Part shown: positions 1-4,559 of the stretch, in pieces
How the letters are laid out: every line of letters starts with the position of its first letter
Position numbering within the stretch: the first letter of the stretch is position 1
Origin: Pseudomonadota bacterium
GTDB lineage: Bacteria; Pseudomonadota; Gammaproteobacteria; Burkholderiales; Thiobacillaceae
Reading direction: 5' to 3'
Assembly: GCA_021802595.1 (NCBI GenBank)
Contig: JAJZRT010000337.1
Location: 1 to 5,151 of the forward strand
Length of the DNA stretch: 5,151 bases
The notes under the pieces: generated by a model
Told to the model about the DNA's origin: nothing
The model's database searches: none
Seen by the model: the letters and a program-made list of their open reading frames with translations, nothing else
Position numbers and translations under genes: made by a program

Positions 1-125
1 AGTGGTTGCATGGGAGCAAGATCGAAACAACCGCTCGAAGAAGATTAACTGGCAATTTACAACTTCGGATGCGCGGATAAAGTTGACGCACCTTTATCCG
101 AGGTTATAGTTGTTACATGGTACTA
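1..125 (+). mobile_element. Right end of an IS630-type insertion sequence (boundary approximate)
   Basis: The transposase stop codon is at 107-109, and IS630-type elements usually end within a few tens of bases of it. A CTAG lies at 123-126. IS630 itself is known to insert at TA, preferably within CTAG, duplicating the TA, so the TA at 124-125 is a candidate target duplication. This boundary is inferred, because the left terminal repeat is outside the window and cannot be compared. Confidence 0.4.
2..109 (+). CDS. IS630-family transposase, C-terminal end only (partial at left edge)
   Basis: Only the last 35 residues lie in the window, followed by a TAG stop at 107-109. They read WEQDRNN, then INWQFTTSDARIKL, then LYPRL at the C terminus. 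This W-x-F-T-T-x-D-A-R-x-K-L-x-x-L-Y-P ending is typical of IS630-type DDE transposases, where it follows the last catalytic acidic residue. The catalytic core itself lies outside the window, so it cannot be said whether the gene is intact. The base composition is more AT-rich than the metal operon downstream, as expected for an unrelated insertion sequence. Family assignment is from recognition of the C-terminal pattern, not from a search. Confidence 0.72.
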   Translation: MVAWEQDRNNRSKKINWQFTTSDARIKLTHLYPRL

Positions 126-200
126 GTGATCCTGTTAGGCGTGCCGCGCTGACATCAGTGCGACCTTGTTTGATGCGCCGCTACTATTCGCCTTTGCCGC

Positions 201-658
201 CCTCATGACACCAGCAATCATCGTCATGGCGTGCGTCAAATCGCCGCCAATACCGACATGGGCGCCATCCGGCTGTGGCTAGCCGAGTACGCCGGATCAC
301 CGCATACGTATGGCTTGCCGGCCATACCTGCGGCACTGGAGAATACGCCTCTTGTTCTGTCGGTAGCCGGGCGCACCGAGCAATTCCTTACCCTCCACAG
401 CGATTTACCTTGTGGTGATGTTCCGGCGCGTGGCGGCGGTGCCGATACCGCTAATCCTGCCGGTGCAGACACGCTTCGCCGTGCCTCTACTCATTGGCTA
501 CGCCACACATCGGCCACGCACCAAGCCGATGCAGGGAATGATATCCGGTTTATTCAGAAAAACCTGCGACACACTTCTATCGAGACACCGCGATCTATCT
601 ACATGCCGAGGATGATCTACGGCATGCGCAAACTACCATGGAGCGCATCCTCAAATGA
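201..658 (+). pseudogene. Decayed XerC/D-like tyrosine recombinase (internal deletion plus frameshifts)
   Basis: Pieces of one phage-integrase-type recombinase can be read by changing frame. An N-terminal core-binding piece (GAIRLWLAEYAGSPHT, about 258-305) runs directly into a late piece (YGLPAIPAALENTPLVLS). The middle, which should carry the first catalytic Arg, is therefore missing. After about 385 the reading moves to another frame (STAIYLVVMFRRVAA, about 396-440), then back to the first (ADTLRRASTHWLRHTSATH). The box-II His and Arg are in HWLRH (codons 492-506), followed by the LRHTSIE helix. Near 587 one base seems lost, and the rest (AIYLHAEDDLRHAQTTMERI) continues in a third frame to a TGA at 656-658. 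It holds the expected catalytic Tyr, codon 596-598. LRH replaces the usual LGH. The fragments line up in order with a normal recombinase, so this is a dead relic, not a small gene. The 5' limit is uncertain. Confidence 0.82.
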
Positions 659-746
659 TTGAAGTCGGCATTCATGGAAGTGTCTTGGTTGGATACCAGT
701 AAGGGTGGACGTTCCGTCTGTTCCACGGTGACTGGAGATACCTCGC

Positions 747-778
747 TTGACCTTGGTCTTAACTCCAAGGTTTAGAAT
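747..778 (+). promoter_or_regulatory. MerR-type promoter and operator of the metal/thiol operon
   Basis: A -35 TTGACC (747-752) and a -10 TAGAAT (773-778) are separated by 20 bp instead of the usual 17. The spacer region holds a perfect dyad, ACCTTGG (750-756), 8 bp, CCAAGGT (765-771). Over-long spacers filled with a dyad are the signature of promoters that MerR-family activators untwist on metal binding. The site lies just upstream of the merR-like gene and points into it, so the regulator should control its own synthesis and that of the whole operon. Confidence 0.87.
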
Positions 779-790
779 TCAAATTATCGC

Positions 791-798
791 AAAGGAGG
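791..798 (+). promoter_or_regulatory. Strong Shine-Dalgarno (AAAGGAGG) that decides the merR start
   Basis: AAAGGAGG lies 7 nt upstream of ATA at 806-808. No ATG, GTG or TTG occurs in this frame between the upstream stop (773-775) and GTG at 842, which would be 43 nt from this SD. The SD therefore supports initiation at ATA. Confidence 0.8.
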
Positions 799-805
799 AA
801 CAACC

Positions 806-1234
806 ATATACACCATCGGAAAACTCGCGCAGCACGCCGAGGTGACGACCGATACCGTTCGGTATTACGAGAAGGAAGGCTTGCTCGCTCCGGCGCGCAA
901 AACTGACGCGGGCTATCGTCTCTACGACGAGGACGCGGTTCGACGTTTGCGTTTCATTCGGCAAGCGCAGCAGTGCGGCTTCAGTCTGACGGAAATCCGT
1001 GAACTGCTGACGCTAAAAAACAGCGATGCCGCCTGCTGCAAGGACGTGAAAAGCGTGGCCATCGCCAAGAAGCTGCAACTGGAACACAAGATCAGGGCGC
1101 TGCAAGTCATGTCGGGCGCGCTTTCCGAACTGATCGCCGTCTGCAATGCCGAGACCCGGCCGCTGGACGAGTGCCCCATCCTCGCGGCGCTGGAAACCAG
1201 CATGGCCAAACAAAGCAAAGAAAGAAAGCGATGA
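806..1234 (+). CDS. MerR-family thiophilic-metal-responsive regulator with apparent ATA start
   Basis: This 142-residue protein is a MerR-type activator/repressor. Residues 2-21 form the winged HTH ([21 protein letters not shown]), followed by the GLL...GYRLY wing and the [12 protein letters not shown] helix. A long dimerisation helix occupies about 80-111. The metal-binding Cys pattern is clear: C77/C78 before the dimer helix, and C113-x9-C123 in the loop [14 protein letters not shown]. This spacing resembles the ZntR/PbrR group (Zn, Pb, Cd) more than Hg-type MerR, but the inducing metal cannot be fixed. The start is chosen at ATA 806 because it is 7 nt after AAAGGAGG and restores the complete first helix. 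The first conventional start, GTG 842, would remove residues 1-12 and break the HTH. The stop overlaps the next gene's ATG (ATGA at 1231-1234), so the two are translationally coupled. It probably regulates the operon through the dyad at 750-771. Confidence 0.9.
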   Translation: MYTIGKLAQHAEVTTDTVRYYEKEGLLAPARKTDAGYRLYDEDAVRRLRFIRQAQQCGFSLTEIRELLTLKNSDAACCKDVKSVAIAKKLQLEHKIRALQVMSGALSELIAVCNAETRPLDECPILAALETSMAKQSKERKR

Positions 1235-1503
1235 TCAAGGTGGAAGTGTTTTCTTCGCCGGGCTGCGGCAAGTGTGGCCAGGCGAAGACGTTGCTCAAGG
1301 CGGTCGCGGAAGAGTTGGGAGCGGACAAGGTCGCCTGGCGTGAGGTGAGCATCCTGGAAGAAATGGATTACGCCGTGGACCTCGGCGTGATGGCCTCACC
1401 CGCCATCGCCATCGACGGCGAGCTGGTGTTTGCGTCGCTGCCCAGTGCGGCCAAATTGCGCGCGGAACTCGACAGACGGTTGAGACAGGGAAAGGCAATA
1501 TGA
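1231..1503 (+). CDS. Small thioredoxin-fold protein with CGKC active site
   Basis: This 90-residue cytoplasmic protein has no signal peptide or membrane segment. Its N-terminal strand VEVFSSPGC leads into C12-G-K-C15, a thioredoxin/glutaredoxin-type redox motif. The expected cis-proline is P57, in [14 protein letters not shown], followed by the last strand and helix. The size and the short strand-CxxC layout match the compact archaeal/bacterial thioredoxin-like proteins (MTH895 type) rather than classical thioredoxin of about 105 residues. ATG 1231 overlaps the merR stop, and its own stop overlaps the next start (ATGA at 1500-1503). A role passing electrons or a thiol-bound ligand to the CcdA-like membrane protein encoded next is inferred from this coupling and from the DsbD/CcdA precedent. 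Confidence 0.86.
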   Translation: MIKVEVFSSPGCGKCGQAKTLLKAVAEELGADKVAWREVSILEEMDYAVDLGVMASPAIAIDGELVFASLPSAAKLRAELDRRLRQGKAI

Positions 1504-2114
1504 GCGCGCTACTGCTCATCACGGCGGCGGCGCTCGGTTTGCTGGCTTTTTTCGAGCCCTGCACCATCGCCACCCACACCCTGTTTGCCGCACGCGCCAA
1601 CCAGGACGCCGCGCGCAGGCGTCGTGCGGCGCTCGTCCAATTGGTGCTGTCGCGCACCGTTCTCCTGGCGGCGATTTTCGGCATCGCGGCCACCATCGGG
1701 CTCGATGGCATCTCCGCGCCCAGGGCGAGCCTCATGCTCGGCGTCATCGGCGCGGTCTATCTGGTGACCCGCCGCGTCTACCTGCCGGTGCCTCATCTCG
1801 AATTCTTTCGCCTGATTCCGGGCGGGCATCAGTTGCCGCAGGCGCTCAAGCTGGGCCTGACGCTGCCCGCCTGCACCCTGCCGCTGGTGGCGGTGGCGAG
1901 CATCATCGCCGCGCTCGACCACCGCATCGACAGCGCGATCCTGGCGGGGCTAGCCTTCGCCGGCATGTTCTCGCTGCCCACGGTGTGGGACAGCCTGCAC
2001 GGCCTGAGCGCGGCGCACCGCGTCTTTTTAAGCAAGGCCGCTGCCGCCACCCCCTATGTGACCGCCGCGCTGCTGTGGGGCGGCGCTTTTCTGATCTGGC
2101 AAACGGGAACTTGA
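1500..2114 (+). CDS. CcdA/DsbD-like membrane protein with one Cys in each half
   Basis: This 204-residue, very hydrophobic protein has about six membrane spans. The two key positions of a CcdA-type thiol electron carrier are both present: C21 in FFEPCTIATH at the end of span 1, and C125 in LPACTLPL about a hundred residues later, at the start of the second half. In CcdA and the DsbD membrane domain such a pair forms the transmembrane disulfide that takes electrons from cytoplasmic thioredoxin. A basic stretch (ARRRRAA, about residues 38-44) fits a cytoplasmic loop. The start codon overlaps the thioredoxin-like stop, and AAAGG precedes it by 4 nt. The sequence is divergent, so the family call rests on the P-C motifs, length, topology and neighbours. 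An alternative is another small inner-membrane protein family of the same fold. Confidence 0.75.
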   Translation: MSALLLITAAALGLLAFFEPCTIATHTLFAARANQDAARRRRAALVQLVLSRTVLLAAIFGIAATIGLDGISAPRASLMLGVIGAVYLVTRRVYLPVPHLEFFRLIPGGHQLPQALKLGLTLPACTLPLVAVASIIAALDHRIDSAILAGLAFAGMFSLPTVWDSLHGLSAAHRVFLSKAAAATPYVTAALLWGGAFLIWQTGT

Positions 2115-2117
2115 AAC

Positions 2118-2813
2118 ATGGACATGGGCGCATTGAAAGCGACACTGGAACAGGCAAGCCTCGCCTCCCTCGGCGTGGGCTTCAGCGCGGGATTCATCTT
2201 CAGCTTCAACCCGGTGGCCCTGGCCGCGATTCCCGTTTCCCTCGCCTACGTGACCAAGGCCCACGAAACGAAGCGCGCCGTGCGCTTCGGCGCCATGTTC
2301 ATCGCCGGCATGGTGCTGACCCATGTGTTCCTGGGGGCGGCGGCCGGGCTGGGCGGGCAGTGGGTGCAAAAACTCCTGGGCCGCGAATGGGGGCTGGTGC
2401 TGGGGCCCCTCCTGATCCTGCTGGGCCTGATGTGGCCGGGCTGGATCAGGCTGCCGCTGCCGGTGCTGCGCTTTCGCGCCAGGCGCGCCGAGAACGGCTG
2501 GGGCGCGTTCGTGCTGGGCATTCCGTTCTCGGTGGCGGTGTGTCCGTTTTGCACGCCAGCGCTAGTGATCCTGCTGGGCGTGGCCACCGGCATCGGTTCA
2601 CCCCTGTTCGGTGCGACGCTGTTACTGGCGTTTGCCCTGGGGCGCGCGGTGCCCATCATCCTGGGCGCGTGGGCGGTGGGCTGGCTGGAAAGCCTCAAGC
2701 CGCTGCGGCATGCGCAGAAAATCTTCGAGATCATCGGCGCGCTGCTGCTGATCCTCTCCGGGCTTTACATGCTGAACGCCTATTTCTTTTTCATCCCCGA
2801 CCTTGCCGCGTAG
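2118..2813 (+). CDS. CcdA/DsbD-like membrane protein with CPFC but no first Cys
   Basis: This 231-residue protein has about six spans and a more recognisable CcdA/DsbD-type plan than its neighbour. The first span, SAGFIFSFNPVALAAIPVSL, matches the family's S-P-C-x-L-P-x-I-P motif, but with Val33 where the Cys should be. The second motif is present and doubled: C142-P-F-C145-TPAL, in GIPFSVAVCPFCTP. Other spans lie at about 59-80, 92-108, 160-185 and 201-225. The start is ATG 2118, 3 nt after the previous stop; ATG 2124 is an alternative. Val33 argues against a normal span-1/span-4 disulfide, so the CPFC pair may work alone, bind a thiophilic metal, or cooperate with the preceding membrane protein. 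The last two options are inference. Confidence 0.82.
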   Translation: MDMGALKATLEQASLASLGVGFSAGFIFSFNPVALAAIPVSLAYVTKAHETKRAVRFGAMFIAGMVLTHVFLGAAAGLGGQWVQKLLGREWGLVLGPLLILLGLMWPGWIRLPLPVLRFRARRAENGWGAFVLGIPFSVAVCPFCTPALVILLGVATGIGSPLFGATLLLAFALGRAVPIILGAWAVGWLESLKPLRHAQKIFEIIGALLLILSGLYMLNAYFFFIPDLAA

Positions 2814-2821
2814 GAGGATTC

Positions 2822-3355
2822 ATGAGGGTCGCATTGCATGCTTGGCTGTTGGTGTCGTTTGGGCTATGCGGAATCAGTGCCCAGGCGGCCGAGCCAAATC
2901 CGGTTCCCTTCGTCATGCAAATGACCGTCGGCGATTCCGAGGCGCAGCGGCGCGCGTTCCTGCAAATCACCAAGGTGCTGGAGGACGTCGGCCCGAACAA
3001 AGTGAAAATCGAAGTGGTCGCCTACGAGGGCGGCATTGCCTCGCTGCTGGCCGACAACAACGACACCGCGACGCTGATCGCCGCGCTGGCGCGGGAAGGC
3101 GTGCGGTTCAAGGCCTGCCGCATCAGCATGCGCGGGCATGGTTATACCGTTGGCGATTTCCCGCTGGAGGTGGCGGCGTGCGGCTGGCAAGGGTGGAATA
3201 TTGCCGATGGGACCATCACGAGAACGCCGTTGAGAGCAATGATAGGCATACGTTTCTTCTTCTGCTCCAGCAGGCGACCCCTGCGCGCCTTGGACAGTGC
3301 GAACCCTGACCCACCCGTTGAAGCCATCGCGAGCACGAGCACGACCAGGCCGTAG
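2822..3355 (+). CDS. Exported DsrE-family protein, 3' end disrupted
   Basis: The start is ATG 2822, 4 nt after AGGAGG (2812-2817), which overlaps the stop of the previous gene. Residues 1-23 look like a Sec signal peptide with likely cleavage around AQA-A, so the protein should be periplasmic. Residues about 28-117 match the DsrE/DsrF-like fold: VPFVMQM, then KVLEDVGPNKVKIEVVAYEGGIASLL, then the strand VRFKAC99RISMRG, which carries the single Cys usual for this family, then YTVGDFPLEV. Related proteins act in sulfur or thiol transfer. After about residue 117 the family sequence stops. A shifted-frame remnant (GVRLARVE, 3178-3198) resembles the usual C-terminal strand and helix. The rest of the 177-residue frame runs antisense through the oppositely oriented membrane protein gene, so this tail is almost certainly artificial. 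Periplasmic DsrE-like proteins normally end near 140-150 residues. Confidence 0.78.
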   Translation: MRVALHAWLLVSFGLCGISAQAAEPNPVPFVMQMTVGDSEAQRRAFLQITKVLEDVGPNKVKIEVVAYEGGIASLLADNNDTATLIAALAREGVRFKACRISMRGHGYTVGDFPLEVAACGWQGWNIADGTITRTPLRAMIGIRFFFCSSRRPLRALDSANPDPPVEAIASTSTTRP

Positions 3356-3489
3356 GCCACTATCGAATGTTTGACCGCAACGATGGCGGCATGGTCCAAG
3401 AATAGCTCTGACACCAAGGTCGATATCCAGAACATCGCGATGGTCAGCATGGCCGTCGTAGCGGCGATTGCATGGACGACAGGTTTCAT
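3142..3489 (-). CDS. Small inner-membrane protein of unknown function, C terminus probably truncated
   Basis: This 115-residue product starts at ATG 3489-3487, only 2 bp after the stop of the MarR gene, and so forms an operon with it. Predicted spans lie at about residues 4-27 (HAIAATTAMLTIAMFWISTLV) and 41-62 (IVAYGLVVLVLAMASTGGSGF), with a third at about 84-97 (IIALNGVLVMVPSAIF). Between spans 2 and 3 a basic loop, RRGRLLEQKKKR, suggests the cytoplasmic side. I recall similar proteins of about 140-150 residues in proteobacteria, with a further C-terminal span; this is memory, not a search. Here, after PSAIF, the last 18 residues (HPCQPHAATSSGKSPTV) are encoded by the antisense of the dsrE-like gene. 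The protein is therefore probably missing its last span. Function is unknown. Confidence 0.7.
   Translation of the reverse strand: MKPVVHAIAATTAMLTIAMFWISTLVSELFLDHAAIVAVKHSIVAYGLVVLVLAMASTGGSGFALSKARRGRLLEQKKKRMPIIALNGVLVMVPSAIFHPCQPHAATSSGKSPTV
3173..3199. other. Recombination/deletion junction between two convergent genes
   Basis: On the + strand, DsrE-like coding potential ends here. On the - strand, the membrane protein's recognisable sequence (ALNGVLVMVPSAIF) ends at codon 3199-3197 and is followed by unrelated residues that are simply antisense of dsrE. Both genes lose their 3' ends at the same place, and no terminator remains. The exact breakpoint is uncertain within about 20 bases. 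Confidence 0.65.
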
Positions 3490-3491
3490 GG

Positions 3492-3992
3492 CTAGCGTCC
3501 TGGAGACGGAAGTGGGATTGACACGAGGCGAGTGTCAAGGGTGTTTAGCAGCTCAAGCGCGGTCTTCAAGTCGGCCAGTGCCGACCCGTGGACAAGCGCC
3601 TTGGCCCATGCCGCCTGGAGAGCCATTGCCGCGTCGTAGACGCGCTTCCCCGATTTGGTCAGCCCATAGAGAGGCGATCTTTCGTGGCGTGGGTTGGCGT
3701 GCGTCTCGATCAGTTCGTCTTTCTCCGCCAGGTTGAGCTGCTTCTGGGCGCCTTGTCTTGTGATCCCCATCGCGGAAGCGATCTGCGGGGCTGTCAGCGG
3801 CTTATCTGCGAGGGCGATCGCGCCGATCACTTGCCAACGTGCACTCGTGAGTTGGAGCGGCGCGACCAACTGATCGCCCTTCTCCAGGAGGCGGGCGTTC
3901 ACGCGGAAAACGACCAACATGATGTCAGTCAAGACATCTGCGGCGGAAGAACGTTGAGTAGACAAGGCAATCACTCCATCGGCAGGACGCAT
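3492..3992 (-). CDS. MarR-family transcriptional regulator
   Basis: A dimerisation helix (ADVLTDIMLVVFRVNARLLEKGDQLV) leads into the winged HTH: LTSARWQVIGAIAL, then the recognition region LTAPQIASAMGITRQGAQKQLNLAEKDELI, then the wing HANPRHERSPLYGLTKSG. A C-terminal helical pair closes the dimer interface. This is the normal MarR order and length. Several starts are possible: ATG 3992 (166 residues) is used here. ATG 4004 would sit on the operator, and TTG 3965 has GGAG 8 nt upstream and would still keep the whole domain. It is followed 2 bp later by the small membrane protein gene, which it probably controls together with itself through the dyads at 4003-4042. The ligand cannot be told from sequence. 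It is unrelated in type to the MerR operon it now faces. Confidence 0.92.
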   Translation of the reverse strand: MRPADGVIALSTQRSSAADVLTDIMLVVFRVNARLLEKGDQLVAPLQLTSARWQVIGAIALADKPLTAPQIASAMGITRQGAQKQLNLAEKDELIETHANPRHERSPLYGLTKSGKRVYDAAMALQAAWAKALVHGSALADLKTALELLNTLDTRLVSIPLPSPGR

Positions 3993-4002
3993 CAAAGCGC
4001 AC

Positions 4003-4042
4003 ATTGACAACCAGTTTCCACCATTGGCAACTGGTTGTCAAT
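4003..4042. promoter_or_regulatory. Double MarR-type operator overlapping a -35 element
   Basis: ATTGACAACCAGTT (4003-4016) and AACTGGTTGTCAAT (4029-4042) are perfect inverted copies; the symmetry continues inward through one mismatch and CCA/TGG. Each arm is also part of its own dyad. The right one, TTGGCAACTGGTTGTCAA (4024-4041), has half-sites TTGRCAAC and GTTGYCAA; the left one (4004-4021) is a weaker copy. The two dyad centres are 20 bp apart, about two helical turns. On the - strand a TTGACA (4041-4036) fits a -35 for marR, with a poor -10 (GAAACT, 4018-4013). A repressor bound here would cover the promoter. Confidence 0.78.
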
Positions 4043-4177
4043 ACCTGCACCCAATCGAATGCAGCTGTTACGCCCACGCACGCCTGAGTGGGTTTTCGAT
4101 AGATGCCGGAAAGATCACCATCACAGGACCGCATTTACACCGGCCGTTGCGATGCAACCAGCAACTGCCCTGCTGAT

Positions 4178-4181
4178 GGAG
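4178..4181 (+). promoter_or_regulatory. Shine-Dalgarno GGAG deciding the alpA start
   Basis: GGAG is followed by 6 nt and ATG 4188. The other in-frame starts (ATG 4152, ATG 4176, and TTG 4035 within the MarR operator) have no comparable site. Confidence 0.55.
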
Positions 4182-4187
4182 CTGATC

Positions 4188-4559
4188 ATGAACAAAGCAG
4201 ATCGAAGCCTGCCGGCTGCGAGGCCAAACGACGACTCTGATGCAAACGAACTGCACGACATGCAGCTACCACGACTGGTCGCGACGAATACCTTGCCGTT
4301 CAGACGCACGATCCGCCGTACCGAGCTGCGACAGATCGTGCCGCTGGCCGATACCACGATCTACGACATGGAGCGCCGCGGAGAATTTCCGCGCCGGTTC
4401 AATCTGACCGCGCGCTGCGTGGTATGGGACTTGACGGAAGTAGAAGCCTGGCTCGATGCGCGCCGCCAAGCTTCCGACAGTGCGCAGTTGAAACGAGCCC
4501 CCTCGCCGGACGTGCGTCAGCGCAAACGCCGCCCGGTCAAAGCAGTGCCTGTGTCGTGA
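4188..4559 (+). CDS. alpA: AlpA-type phage/island transcriptional regulator (excisionase-like)
   Basis: The 123-residue product has the MerR-like HTH of the AlpA family at about residues 43-95: IRRTELRQIVPLADTTIYDMERRGEFPRRF, then CVVWDLTEVEAWLDAR, which is the usual end of the domain. AlpA proteins of P4-like and CP4-57-like elements activate integrase expression or aid excision. Its position next to an integrase agrees with that. AlpA proteins are often only about 70 residues long. This one has about 40 extra N-terminal residues, polar and acidic (RPNDDSDANELHDM), and a basic C-terminal tail (QRKRRPVKAVPVS). It converges on the integrase gene with a 23-base overlap of coding ends. The start is chosen from the SD; ATG 4152 or 4176 would add 12 or 4 residues. 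Confidence 0.86.
   Translation: MNKADRSLPAARPNDDSDANELHDMQLPRLVATNTLPFRRTIRRTELRQIVPLADTTIYDMERRGEFPRRFNLTARCVVWDLTEVEAWLDARRQASDSAQLKRAPSPDVRQRKRRPVKAVPVS

Noticed and set aside
231..662. Intact 143-residue integrase-like gene
   Set aside because: The frame changes leave it without the first catalytic Arg and without the catalytic Tyr, which lies in another frame. It is a relic.
842..1234. GTG 842 as the start of the MerR-type regulator
   Set aside because: It has no SD nearby and would delete the first helix of the HTH, while the AAAGGAGG/ATA pair upstream fits exactly.
806..1234. Classical mercury-resistance (mer) regulator
   Set aside because: The Cys loop has the ZntR/PbrR-like C-x9-C spacing, and no MerT, MerP or MerA is present downstream.
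1985..2821. Long + strand open frame running into the dsrE-like gene, giving a 456-residue product
   Set aside because: Before 2822 it is a GC-rich shadow of the two CcdA-like genes, full of Arg, Gly and Ala. A good SD and a signal peptide set the real start at 2822.
3140..3260. Bidirectional terminator between the two convergent operons
   Set aside because: I found no GC-rich hairpin followed by a T tract on either strand here.
3200..3355. Novel C-terminal domain on the DsrE-like protein
   Set aside because: It is exactly antisense to a membrane protein with real spans, so the tail is a by-product of the fusion.
2864..3538. Long minus-strand frame of 224 residues across the dsrE-like gene and the membrane protein
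   Set aside because: It overlaps well-supported genes on both strands, starts inside the marR gene and has shadow-like composition.
3992..4010. TTG 4010 start for the MarR protein
   Set aside because: The codon is inside the operator and would sit at or before the expected transcript start.
4035..4187. TTG 4035 start for the AlpA-type protein
   Set aside because: It lies inside the MarR double dyad without an SD. The added residues do not resemble AlpA family sequence.
4043..4187. Attachment site or tRNA fragment next to alpA
   Set aside because: No tRNA-like segment or direct repeat pair could be seen in this gap. The att site is expected beyond the integrase start, outside the window.
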